Source: Macrothele yani
Lineage: Eukaryota > Arthropoda > Arachnida > Araneae > Macrothelidae
DNA: 64,000 nt
NCBI GenBank assembly: GCA_039090855.1
Contig: CM076990.1
Coordinates: 200,885,232 to 200,949,231, forward strand
Reading direction: 5' to 3'
Under the pieces are notes generated by a model that was not told where the DNA came from, ran no database searches, and worked only from the letters and a program-made list of their open reading frames with translations. Shown piece after piece: positions 35,312 to 45,840 of the stretch; position 1 is the stretch's first letter; the number at the start of each line of letters is the position of its first letter. The position numbers and the translations under genes were made by a program.

Positions 35312-35532
35312 ACTTTTTTTTTTTTATTGAAGGTTTAACGACCACCATGAGCAACTCAGTGGGCTATAAGCAGTTGCCCGTCCCTAATTTAAAGCCACTG
35401 GTCCCAGGGAAGGGAGAGAGCCAGCGCCGTAAGGCAAGCGCAACATCCATGCCTTACTGGGATTCAAACCCGGACCCATCTCGTAGGAAGGATCAGAAGC
35501 CATCGCTTAGACCACTGCGTCACCAGGGCGGC
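35312..35532 (-). mobile_element. SINE family A
   Basis: Complete, reverse: T tail, TTGAAGGTTTAACGACCACC, body, B box inverted near 35462 and head ending CAGGGCGGC. Confidence 0.9.
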
Positions 35533-36589
35533 TACAGGATATTTTATTCATACTAATACTTTGGGAAATTTGTATAGTTCCTGTATATAAATTCTGCATT
35601 TTTCTTTTTACTTCAGTACAGCATTTCTTTCTATAATATAAGGTGTGTGTGTCACTTGTACAGTTTTGCGTTTCAGGAAATAAAATGTTACATTGCGAAT
35701 GTAAATAAAATTTGTTTTCATAAAACATTGGTTAAATTAATTTTCTGAAATGATTGGAAAGGCTTTATAGTAGTAATAGTAAGGCTTTACAGAAATTTTA
35801 TTTTTCAGATGTTATCGTGGAATCCAATTTATTTTAATTTGTGTACGTACAGGGAATATCTTAAATCGTCATCTTTCAAAACAAAATGGAAAATATAGAG
35901 GCTTACAAATTTTCACTCCCATCCTGGGGAGAAAATGTACTGAGACGAGCAAATGGACATCTTAATGTAATCCGCTTCAAAAAAAATTCATGTCCGATGC
36001 GGAAAATCTTCCTCCTTTGCGTTTAATGTTTTAATACGTATGAGTGGATGGATGATGTGATGCAAGTGCAATAGAGCATATTCCGTGCATCCGCAGTTTC
36101 ACGCTGCTTTACTCCTCACTGAAATATAAAACGCCTTTGCTACCAGTAACCGGAAGCCACAGAGCTGAACGTCGCGTTTTGAAAATTTGGCTTGATATCC
36201 ATAGAACTAGTAGGGCCCTGCGTGCGAAGAAAGCTAACTCATCACGAATGCCTTACGTGTACTAACGACCAGCTTCTATTCCAACCAACTGAGAACGAAG
36301 AAGAGGTAGTGATCATTCCTCAAGTGAAACAGGTGATCGTTCTAGTTGTTTTCAGTAAGACTTCCGACCATGTGCTTTACAAAGGAATCAAGGCTGATCG
36401 ATTTTACAACACCGATGACTTTTAGCATGTCTTTCAGTTGTACTTAAGAGTTTCTGTTCCTTCATCTGTAAGCATGGTATCTCACTTACTACAACCTAAA
36501 GTAAAAAAATTCTATTTATAAATGTATATCTGATCAAGCTTTTCATATGTTTCACAACTTTTTCGGAAGAAAAATCTCCTCGCCACACA
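35533..36589. other. Intronic, nothing recognised
   Basis: AT-rich. A frame at 36192-36425 has no known domain. Confidence 0.45.
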
Positions 36590-36652
36590 AGTGGCCGAGT
36601 GATCTGAGGCGTTGTTCTCTGATCATTCGTCGGAGATTAGCCCGGGTTCGAG
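36590..36652 (+). mobile_element. SINE head fragment (tRNA-like)
   Basis: AGTGGCCGAGTGATCTGAGGC (A box), TCATTCGTCGGAGAT and GGGTTCGAG (B box), then cut by the MITE at 36654. Confidence 0.65.
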
Positions 36653-36653
36653 C

Positions 36654-37090
36654 AAGGCCGTCTAAAAAACACAAGGCCATGACATTAGAACAACGAGTTC
36701 CCTCTTTTAGTGACGTCACGCGAAAATCAAGGCTTTGGATTAGTTTCCAAAGCTGTCGTATTTGACGCCACATACGACACTGACGTATCAGTCCGTGAAA
36801 TATGGCCGTCCCGGTGGCGCAGTGGTCTAAGCGATGGCTGCTGGTCATTCGTCCGAAAGGGGTCCGGGTTCGAATCTCGGTGAGGCATGGATGTTGTGTT
36901 AGTCTTACTGCCCTGGCGCTCTCCCTTCCCTGGAACCAGTGACCCTAAATTAGGGACGGGCGACTGCTTATAGCCCACTGAGTTGCTTACGGTGGTCGTT
37001 AAACCTCCAATCCAATCCGTGTAACATGAGAATGACGTCACAAAACGAGGAAACACATCTCTCTAATGTCATGGCCTTGTACTTACTAAC
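36654..37090. mobile_element. CRE-rich MITE, copy 2, split by a SINE
   Basis: AAGGCCGTCTAAAAAACACA then CAAGGCCATGACATTAGAAC on the left. TGACGTCACG lies near 36709 and TGACGTATCA near 36781, with TGACGTCACA after the SINE near 37033. The right arm has CTCTCTAATGTCATGGCCTTG; its outermost bases are decayed. The internal order matches copy 1 at 23027. Confidence 0.8.
36804..37015 (+). mobile_element. SINE family A inside the MITE
   Basis: Complete head and body with a short CCAATCCAA tail. TCCGTGAAATAT before and TCCGTGTAACAT after are the likely target duplication; removing the SINE restores the order seen in MITE copy 1. Confidence 0.9.
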
Positions 37091-37121
37091 CTAAGTCTAA
37101 AAATCTTACTAAGTCTAAACT

Positions 37122-37262
37122 TGGTTCGAGTCAAGGATGAGGCATGAGTGGTGTGTTTGTATGATGACACAGGCTCCGTCGCTTTCCTGGAGCCAGTGGT
37201 TCTAAATTGAGACTGGCAACTAATAGGCCTACGAGCTCCTCATAGTGATCTTTAACCCTTCT
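37122..37262 (+). mobile_element. SINE family A, headless diverged copy
   Basis: GGTTCGAGTCAAGGATGAGGC, TTCCTGGAGCCAGTGGTTCT and GATCTTTAACCC follow the SINE body order. Confidence 0.68.
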
Positions 37263-37266
37263 ACCA

Positions 37267-37440
37267 TCGCCCCGGCGGCGCAGTGGTCTAAGCGCTGGCT
37301 TCTGACCATTCGTCTGAGATGAGTCTGGGTTCAAATTCCGGTGGTTCTCCCTCTTCCCTGGAACTAGCGACCCTAAATTTGGGACAGACGACTGTTCACA
37401 ACCCATTGAGTTGCTCACGGTGGTCGATAAACCCCCAAGT
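37267..37440 (+). mobile_element. SINE family A
   Basis: CCCCGGCGGCGCAGTGGTC head, degenerate B box GGTTCAAATTCC, short internal deletion after the B box, and body to AAACCCCCAAGTAATAATCG. Confidence 0.87.
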
Positions 37441-37624
37441 AATAATCGTAATAATAAAAATAAACCCTCTCCCCGTAGGTAGCATCACAAGGTAGTATCT
37501 GTATTTCTCACGACAAATCTGTTTTTAGAAGGCGGACAATTAAAACATGCTGGGGTAGGGGGCTCGGATAGAAAGGAGAGTATCTAAGAGTTTCAACATT
37601 TTTCAACTTTTCTGGATTCTGTAG

Positions 37625-37700
37625 CTGATTCCGTCCCTATCTTGGAACTCATGGCACTAAATTAGAGATGGGCATCCCGTTGTAGCTTTAATGCTAGGGA
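37625..37700 (+). mobile_element. SINE family A core fragment
   Basis: CCCTATCTTGGAACTCATGGC and ACTAAATTAGAGATGGGCAT match the centre of the SINE body only. Confidence 0.55.
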
Positions 37701-38451
37701 GAAGGACATTAACTCCCCAAAAGGAGCTAATACAGTTTAGTGCGTCACCTATTTGGTGTACTTCACAGCTTTTCCTGTTGCATTTGCCATTGTGGCGTTT
37801 ACTACCTTTTAAACCTTCCATTTTTGGTGACTTTTAATTGGTGTAAATTTTTGTTGTTTCTCGTTATGTTTTCTAAACTGAACGTTGCGTCTGAACTCCC
37901 ATGAGTTTTTTTTTTTTTTGCTAGGACTGGTAGTCAGTCAAGTCATGCACGCTGGTGTGAATACATGGACCACACAACAAAAAAATTTGAGTGATGAGGT
38001 TCCTGGTTCACGTCTGCTAGGTCTACGAATGAGTTACCTTAGATGCTGCCCACACTTCCCCAGTGACTTTATTATTATATTAAGTTTGAGATTATCAGTT
38101 ACAATGGTGTTCTACTTAACTAAATAATAAACAACGTTACTCTTAGGATTTGGTAACAAGTGTTGTTACGGTGCTGTTCATTGGATTACTTTCAGAGCCC
38201 TACCGCATGAATTCGTCAGGGATATAATTATAAGGTAATTAAAATGTTCCGAGGTTTTAGCTATATTTTTCCGAGATGATGAAATTAATGAAAAACCAGC
38301 TAAATGAGAATTCACTCTTCTGAAGTGGTGTTTTTTATTTAGTGCAGTATACGGGAAAATTTTGTTTCTCCAGATTTCTTTTTTAATTTCATATTGCCTT
38401 TGATCGTTTACACATTGTTCTGTTCTTGCTTATTCTATTATTCTCTTGGTT
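37701..38451. other. Intronic, nothing recognised
   Basis: Contains a T homopolymer near 37906; no gene or repeat named. Confidence 0.45.
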
Positions 38452-38564
38452 ACTTCGTTGCCAAGTTTCCTCTTCTATCTTAATTGTTCCCATGGTATTT
38501 TTTTGCTAAGTAAAAAAATACCATGGGAGATATTAAGATGAAAGAGAGAACTTGGCAACGAAGT
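38452..38564. repeat. Imperfect hairpin of about 113 bp
   Basis: ACTTCGTTGCCAAGTTT at the left is inverted as ACTTGGCAACGAAGT at the right, and the centre has ATACCATGG/CCATGGTAT with an A/T loop. Confidence 0.78.
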
Positions 38565-38641
38565 TTTACTAATTGTTAACTATGGTATTTTTTCATCTCG
38601 ATACTCGATATCGGACATTCAAAATCTCTATTTTACCTCTT

Positions 38642-38765
38642 CAGAGAGAGAGAGAGAGAGAGAGGGGGGGGATGAAGAATAGAGAGAGAAGGGGTGAGAG
38701 AACGAGGAGAGAGACAAGAGTGAGATAAGGGGCAAGAGAGAAGAGAGAGAGACAGAGAGAGTGGA
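38642..38765. repeat. (GA)n-rich microsatellite
   Basis: GAGAGA runs with GGGG and CAAGA interruptions; any frame here is an artefact. Confidence 0.9.
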
Positions 38766-38860
38766 GCAGAGTAAGCAGCAGGATTTGGGAGGAAGTTAAT
38801 GCTTTACATCCGCTTTTAAAAGATCCTGTGGAATCAGAATTGCACAAACTGGTCTCATAA

Positions 38861-39181
38861 ATGATCAAATGATTACATGTAGAGGATTTTAGGAAGGGAG
38901 TGTCTGACCCCAGGTCTTAAACAACCCTTAGAAATAGGAAGCTAGGAGATTTGGTCTACAGTGCCCGATAGGAAAGTGACACGGAAGCGAAGTAGAAAGC
39001 AGGAGGAAGACGCCCTTATTTATTACCGGGGGACCAGTACCCGTGGTCCGACGGCTTAACGTGCCCATCAGACGCACGGCGGATATTTAGTGGATCGAGC
39101 GTTCGTACCTGCCTGGGGTCGAACCTGAAGTCCTTTCCGTGGCAGTCAGAAACGTTGCCCACTAGGCCACCCGTGGTACAT
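38861..39181 (-). mobile_element. tRNA-derived SINE, family B
   Basis: Second copy of the family at 18763: A box GGTGGCCTAGTGGGCAACG and B box GGTTCGACCCC on the minus strand at the right end, then the same body. Flanks TGGTCTCATAA (38850-38860) and TGGTCTTATAA (39182-39192) are the target duplication. Confidence 0.88.
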
Positions 39182-39213
39182 TGGTCTTATAACATGAGTT
39201 ATCATGTTATAAG

Positions 39214-42200
39214 TAAGGTCAGGTGATGCGTAACATCACAGCCTCTCCTTGACAAATGTCAACCCTGCCTTCTCGTGCTGCATCCTGTTCCCACTAAAGG
39301 GGCTCTGACGACCGCCAATAGCGGTATAACTATACCATCGGGATTAGAGGAAATGCTATCTCACACTCACCAACCCGCTTGGCCAGCGTGGTGAGTTATG
39401 GCCAAACCCCTCCAAAATGACTCCACAACTTAAATCTTGTCCCTCAGTCTCCGGCAGCTGGAATGTACCTGGCCAAGGCAGCGGCCAGTGCGACATGAAG
39501 GCAGAGGGTGCTAATAATCCCCGGAGGACCGGACTAAGCTGCCATCTGATGCTGACCTTGGCTACGTATAATGGACGCTCCCTATCTTCTGATTCAAGGC
39601 TTCTTGAATTGGAAGAGGAACTACAAAGGATCAAGTGGGGCATCGTCGGGCTAAGTGAGGTAAGGAGAAAAGGAGAAGATCTCATTGAACTGAAAAGTGG
39701 ACATCTCTTCTACTATCGTGGGACAGGTACTGGCAGAACTAGTGGTGTTGGATTTATAATAAACAAGAAACTGAAGGATAAAGTTGTAGAAGTTGAAAGT
39801 TCCTCTGACAGAGCTGCATGACTCGTTATCCAATTCTCGAGAAGATACCAGGCTCAGATTATTCAAACTTATGCACCCACCACAAGTCAACCCGAAGAAG
39901 AAATTGAAGAATTTTATGAGGAAATTCGTCATCTAAATAACAAAGGTAAGCAGCACTTGAAGATAATTATGGAAGATTTCAATGCAAAAATAGGGCAACG
40001 CCAACAGAATGAAACTTCATTAGGTAAATTCGGTCACGGCAACAGAAACCAGCGTGGAAATACTCTCGTAGAGTTTGCAGAGGCAGAAGGGTTCTTCATC
40101 TTAAACTCCTTTTTCAAGAAAAAGCCACACAGGAAATGGACATGGGGACATCCAAATGGGACGACAAGTGAAATTGATTTTATTATGTGTAACATAAAAT
40201 TCGTCATACAAGACTGAAGTGTGCTAAACAAGTTCAATACAGGTAGTGACCATAGATTAGTGAGATGTAAGATGCACCTCAACACTAACTCGAACGTGGC
40301 AAGCTCATAAGACAAACAAAATGTATTGACATGACCAACCTTAAAAAACACCATAATACCTTCAAGTTGGAACTGAAGAACAGATTCTCTGCTTTAGAAG
40401 GCCTAACATCGGAAGAAGTGGATATTTCTGAAGTTAACAGAAAAGTAACCAAAGCTCTTATGGAAACAGCAACAAAATTAGCTGGGTCTAAGAACAAGTT
40501 GCATTTGAACATGTTATCAGGAAAAACCAAAATGTTGATGCAAAAAAGAAGAGAGATGAGGACAACTAAAGAAGATGTGACTTCCAAAGTGGAATATATA
40601 GAGCTATGCAAGACAGTACGAAAAAGTATCACTGAAGACGTAAAGAAATTCAACTGTGAACTAGTGAGGAAAGCAATTGAAAACAACCAAAGCCTAAAGA
40701 TAGCAAAGGGACATCTCAGTAAGGGAAGAAAACAGATTATGGCACTGAAAAAAGAAGATGGTTCTGTAACAAGAAATAGAGGCGAAATTTTTGACAACAG
40801 TGAAAGATTTCTACTCCAAATTATATGAAAGGGATGATACATGTGCTCCAAACATCACGAAGGGTACCAGTACCAGAGTTCTTCCAGTCCTCCCAGCAGA
40901 AGTTGCACATGCAATCAAGAACATGAAGCGGGGAAAAGCTCCAGGAAAAGATGGAATTACTGTAGACATCATACAAGAAGCAAGTGGAGAAATCGAAACA
41001 GTACTCGCCCAAATTTTCACTCGATGCCTTAATGAAGGGAAAATTCCTGAGGATTGGAACAACGCTACAATGATCTTGCTACATAAAAAAGGTGGCATTG
41101 AGGATCTCAGGAACTACAGACCTATCAGCCTCCTATCAGTGGCTTATAAAATCTTCTCTAAAGTTCTTTCACACCGTTTGAAGGTAACACTGGACATGTC
41201 TCAATCGAGAGAACAAGCTGGATTCAGGAGTGGCTACAGCACAATAGATGATATCCAAGTACTGAGAGAATTAATTGAAAGAGCGAGGGAATATGAGCTT
41301 CCATTGTGCATGGCTTTTATCGATTATGAAAAAGCCTTTGATTCAGTGAAACCATCAGCAGTTACAATGGCTCTGAAATCCTGCGGTACTGAAGATGCAT
41401 ACATTAATATTATTAATAACATCTATGATAATGCAAGTGCAAAGATTCGGCTGTTTGAAAATACAACACACATAAAAATTGAAAAGGGAGTGAGACAAGG
41501 GGACACCATATCTCCGAAGCTCTTTAACGCCGCATTGAAAAATATCTTTCAATCACTGTACTGGGAAAACAAAGGGATAAAGATTAATGAAGATTATCTA
41601 ACCCACCTTCGTTTTGCTGATGACGTAGTCATTTTTGCAACTACCCCATCAGAGCTGCAGAGTATGATCCAGGAACTTGCTGAGAAGAGTAAAGAAGTGG
41701 GATTAAAAATGAACTTTCAGAAGACAAAACTGATGTTCAAGGCTTTTACAAGAAATGAAGATTTATCGATTGATGGAGAAAAGCTGGAGATAACAGACAC
41801 GTACGTTTATCTTGGACAGCAGATATCAAGTGAGGGTCACATTGATGAAGAAATTAATCGGCGTACAAAACTTGCCTGGTGAGCTTTTGGAAGAAACAGC
41901 ATAATTTTCAAGAGCAATAGGCCATTATGTCTTAAAAGAGAAGTGTTTGATCAATGCATCCTTCCAGTGCTGATGTATGGTGCAGAGACGTGGACCTTAA
42001 CTAAAAGAGACACACAAAGGCTGCAAACAACTCAAAGCAGCATGGAGAGGTGCATGCTTGGTGTAACCAGGAGAGGTAAGAAGGGGAACTCGTGGATCCG
42101 AAAAATGACAAGAGTGGAAGACATCATGATCAGAGTTAAATCCCTGAAATGGCAATGGGCTGGACATACTACCAGAAGGACAGACCATCGATGGACAGCA

Positions 42201-42394
42201 GAAATTTTAGATTGGATTCCAATGGACAGGAAAAAACCCAGAAGAAAACCACATGGGAGATGGGTGGATGAAATTCGAAAGTATGCGGGAGTGACATGGA
42301 GGAGACTGGCACAAGACAACCCGTTGTGGAGGACTCTTGGGGAGACCTTCGTCCAGCAGTGGATTAATAATGATTGACAATGATGATGATGATG
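39214..42394 (+). mobile_element. RTE-type non-LTR retrotransposon, full length, copy 1
   Basis: Starts with the structured leader TAAGGTCAGGTGATGCGTAA shared with 58713, carries one long endonuclease-RT region and ends in a (GAT)n tail at about 42394. One protein, a very short 3' UTR and a microsatellite tail are typical of the RTE clade. It lies in the Serrate intron, antisense to the gene. Confidence 0.88.
39417..42377 (+). pseudogene. Endonuclease-reverse transcriptase gene of RTE copy 1, broken
   Basis: The N-terminal half is an APE-type endonuclease: LATYNGRSLSSD near 39553, GLSEVRRKGEDL near 39650, EDFNAKIGQ near 39970 (usually GDFN), and a SDHRLVRC block near 40245. The C-terminal half is a reverse transcriptase: KAPGKDGITVDI near 40935, RPISLLSVAYK near 41120, AGFRSGYST near 41220, AFIDYEKAFDSV near 41310, GVRQGDTISPKLF near 41490, FADDVVIF near 41615 (the catalytic box), and a late GAETWTLTKRD and WQWAGHTTRR. 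Breaks: CGA to TGA at 39819, TGC to TGA near 40216, a one-base loss near 40290, a frame change near 40790, and AGA to TGA at 41880. It cannot make full protein. Confidence 0.9.
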
Positions 42395-42554
42395 TGCGTG
42401 GAAGAAGAGGATCAAACATACCTTTAGTGTTACCGCCAGCGCCGTTGCTAGGACGAATGCCAGGGGGTGGGGGGAAATTTGTAGAATTGTTTACTATGGT
42501 ATCTTTTCATCAAGGCAAGTTTTGGGCTAATTTGGGTTACCAGAGTTGTTCCAC

Positions 42555-42587
<33 letters not shown>

Positions 42588-42591
42588 TATA

Positions 42592-43831
42592 TCATCATCA
42601 TCATCATCATTGTCAACCATTATCAATCCACTGCTAGACGAAGGTCTCCCCAAGTTTCCTCCACAACGGTCTGTCTTGTGCCAGTCTCCTCCATGTCACC
42701 CCTGCATACTTTCGAATTTCATCCACCCATCTCCCATGTGGTCTTCTTCTGGGTCTTTTCCTGTCCCTTGGAATCCAATCTAAAATTTCGGCTGTCCATC
42801 GATGATCTGTCCTTCTGGCAGTATGTCCAGCCCATTGCCATTTCAGGGATTTAACTCTGATCATGATGTCTTCCACTCTTGTCATTTTTCGGATCCACGA
42901 GTTCCTCTTCTTATCTCTCCTGGTTACACCAAGTATGCACCTCTCCATGCTGCTTTGAGTTGTCTGCAGCCTTTGTATGTCTCTTTTAGTTAAGGTCCAC
43001 GTCTCTGCACCATATGTAAGCACTGGAAGGATGCATTGATCAAACACTTTTCTTTTAAGACATAATGGCATATTGCTCTTGAAAATTATGCTGTTTCTTC
43101 CAAAAGCTCTCCAGGCAAGTTTTGTACGCCGATTAATTTCTTCACCAATGTGACCCTCACTTGATATCTGCTGTCCAAGATAAACGTACGTGTCTGTTAT
43201 CTCCAGCTTTTCTCCATCAATCGATAAATCTTCATTTCTTGTAAAAGCATTGAACATCACTTTTGTCTTCTGAAAGTTCATTTTTAATCCCACTTCTTTA
43301 CTCTTGTCAGCAAGTTCCTGGATCATACTCTGCAGCTCTGATGGGGTAGTTGCAAAAATGACTACATCATCAGCAAAACGAAGATGGGTTAGATAATCTC
43401 CATTAATCTTTATCCCCTTGTTTTCCCAGCTCAGCGACTGAAAAACACCCTCCAATGTGGCATTAAAGAGCTTCGGAGATATGGTGTCACCTTGTCTCAC
43501 TCCCTTTCCAATTTTTACGTGTGTTGTATTTTCAAACAGCCGAATCTTTGCACTTGCATTTTCATAGATGTTATTAATAATATTAATGTATGCATCTTCA
43601 ATACCGCAGGTTTTCAGAGCCATTGTAACTGCTGATGGTTTCACCGAATCAAAGGCTTTTTCATAATCGATAAAAGCCATGCACAATGGAAGTTCATATT
43701 CCCTCGCTCTTTCAATTAGTTCTCTCAGCACGTGGATATGATCTATTGTGCTGTAGCCACTCCTGAATCCAGCTTGTTCTCTCGGTTGAGCCATGTCCAG
43801 TGTTACCTTCAAGCGGTGTGAAAGAACTTTA
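42592..43831 (-). mobile_element. RTE-type retrotransposon, 5'-truncated, copy 3
   Basis: Minus-strand 3' half of the same element, with the (ATG)n/(TA)n tail at 42575-42610. The 5' break at 43831 falls in the RT region, typical of incomplete reverse transcription. Its tail faces the tail of copy 1 about 200 bp away. Confidence 0.9.
42634..43812 (-). pseudogene. Reverse transcriptase C-terminal fragment, open for 392 codons
   Basis: An uninterrupted minus-strand frame from 43812 to 42634. It covers AGFRSGYSTIDHI, AFIDYEKAFDSV, GVRQGDTISPKLF, FADDVVIF and the thumb and C-terminal part with GAETWTLTKRD and WQWAGHTARR, ending at KLGETFV. The catalytic Asp pair is intact and no frame break is present, so this is a recent copy. 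It lacks the endonuclease and the first RT motifs, so the fragment cannot move by itself. Confidence 0.9.
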
Positions 43832-43834
43832 TTA

Positions 43835-44056
43835 CCCTGCCCGAGTACGATGGATGCCTGGTCAAAGGCGCTGGTTTCTGAGCGTCATCCGAGATGGGCC
43901 CAGATTTGAGTCCCGAATGAACCATGGGTTTATGAATCTATCAAATTGTACTAACTCTGTCCCTACCCTGGAGCCAGTGGCCCTAAATAAGGGACGGGCG
44001 AGCATTTACAGCCCTAGGTGTGGCTGATGGTGGCCGTTCAACTCCGAAATGATAAT
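43835..44056 (+). mobile_element. SINE family A, diverged
   Basis: CTGCCCGAGTACGATGGATGC is a poor head; GTTTCTGAGCGTCATCCGAGA, CCCTGGAGCCAGTGGCCC and GGTGGCCGTTCAACTCCGAAA follow the family body. Confidence 0.78.
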
Positions 44057-45576
44057 AATATTAATGAAAAAATTCGGTTTTGAATCACGTAATCAGTCAT
44101 ATATATATAGGATTGATTACTGATACTTTAGTATATGTAGGGAAGTCTCCCTCCAGAAAATTGATGCAAATGTGAGTTCATTTTGATAAATAGCAGATAT
44201 ACCGTTGGTATAACATATGCTGAAGAGCAGCAAATATTTTTCGTTAATGACACACCATCTTTATTTCCCAGCATTTGTCCTAAGACAGTTGTTTTTAAGC
44301 CATAAATAAATATTAATATATAGAGGATGTTTCCCGTCCTCTGACGGTGAAATTTTTAATTGAAGCAGATTGAAAACAAATCAAATAGACGCCGGCTTTT
44401 TTGTAAGGAAAAATAGTAAAAACTTATATAGTAAGAACTCATTCATGCTAGAACTGAGAATTATATGCTATTTATTTCCGTTTTTCAAAAAACCTCGCGA
44501 TAAATATTCTGCCCGATATATTTGTTGTTGTTCAACAATTTTCCTTGTAGTCCAGTTATTTTCGTGTAAACTTACCTTAATAACTTTTGCGTTGATTTTT
44601 CGCGTTAAATTACTTTTTCTCCGGCACACATGTTCCTCTGACGGCTTGTTTTAGGCTGTCCTATCCGAAGTTTGGTTTGAAGCCTCATATCGAAGCTTTT
44701 TACACAAAATAATGCAATATCTGGTATTAAAATTCCGAACTATTTAAATTCTCGACAATGTGCTACTGGGGCGACATCTACTTTTGGATGCAGTCTTGCT
44801 CACTTCGACATCGCAAGATTTCAGTTTTTATTCTAGGTTAGAGCGTTTAGATAGATCAATATTTTGCAAAATGTATAATATAATCAGCACTAAACTCGGA
44901 AAATTAGTTAAATTAAAAGTAAAAAATTATTGAAGCGTAAAAATTAATATTCTAATTGTGCTAAATTAAATTTATGTACAAACGCAACTTGCCGCGATGT
45001 TAAGATTTTAATTCGAATTTTGTAGATCAGATAAATAGAACTCGAGTCATTGATAATCCAATGTTCGTAAATTAGCACGCGATCACCTTGACACCTGAAA
45101 GTGATCTCGTGCTGTTATATAGCAGGCAGTCATTTTGACATCGCGAGAGCACACACAAATTGATCGATAAGTGACGACGCAACAATGCAGACGTTGTTGT
45201 GACGTCAAGCGTTCCAGAGAGACGGATCTGGGTGTTTATATTATTAATATGAAAAAAATAGCAATATGATGTTTTGATGCCTGTAGGTTGTTAAACGAGT
45301 TGCCGCTTTTACGGGTGACAGCACAATGTAAACAGCATGAAGGCAAGTACCCAGTATCCACACAAGCTAGGTGGTCATAATACAAATTGTCTGAGACATA
45401 ATAGGAATACTTTTATGTCTAAATTTTCTTGTATGCTTGATGTGTTGCTTGCTGTGAAGAAAAGGTTGGGAACAATTAATTTAAAACTTTTGTTTGTTAA
45501 TGTTAAATTTCCCGTAACGAAAAAAGGAAAAATATGACACAGAGAGATTGATGTTAAGGGAAGACAGCGAACTGAC
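44057..45576. other. Intronic sequence next to the DSL exon, nothing recognised
   Basis: AT-rich. Has a TGACGTCA near 45201. No shared repeat except AGGTGGTCATAATACAAATT near 45370, which resembles the Tc1 end at 13458. Confidence 0.5.
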
Positions 45577-45840
45577 CTGTTTCACAGTTGGGATCTGTCC
45601 AGCCTTCGAGACAGACTTTATCACCTTGCTCATTGCATTCGTAATGTCCGAATCTATCGTTCCTCGGCCTACAGTACTTGCCGCACGTGTAGTCGTAATG
45701 GTGGGAATCACAAAGCACTCGAATTCGGTAGCTGATCCTCGTTGTACGTCCACGATGCATCAACGTCCGCCACTCGGTACCAGGGTTCTGTATACCGGAG
45801 AACACCACTGTTTCAACGAGTCTCTCCTCGGCGCCTTTCT
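45577..45840 (-). CDS. Ser: Serrate/Jagged-type Notch ligand, exon with DSL domain
   Basis: Internal exon of a membrane-bound Notch ligand; the DSL domain is the part that binds the Notch receptor on the neighbouring cell. Reading on the minus strand, the first 30 or so codons match the end of the N-terminal ligand region (residues around ERLVE and EWRTL), followed by ISYRIRV and the DSL domain from about 45712 to 45586. The DSL part has six cysteines and the signatures YCRPRND, FGHYEC and CLEGWTDPNC. The acceptor is TTTATTTAG before 45840 and the donor is ACAG/GTCAGT after 45577. Both boundaries are phase 1, and the 264-bp length is 88 codons. The last base G joins the next exon's CT to give Ala (ETAVCKPGC), the usual DSL-EGF1 join. 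Delta is less likely because the residues before the DSL domain and the EGF1 text fit Serrate/Jagged better. Upstream exons (signal peptide, MNNL) were not found in the window. Confidence 0.93.

Larger units (their letters stand above)
21056..45576 (-). other. Intron of the Serrate/Jagged gene (24.5 kb)
   Basis: Lies between the EGF1 and DSL exons, with GT (45576-45575) and AG (21057-21056) ends in the minus-strand direction. It is filled with SINEs, a CRE-rich MITE, the nested LTR element and two RTE copies. The RTE copy at 39.2-42.4 kb is antisense to the gene and the one at 42.6-43.8 kb is sense. The intron call rests on the two exons belonging to one transcript, which phase and protein order support. 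Confidence 0.85.
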
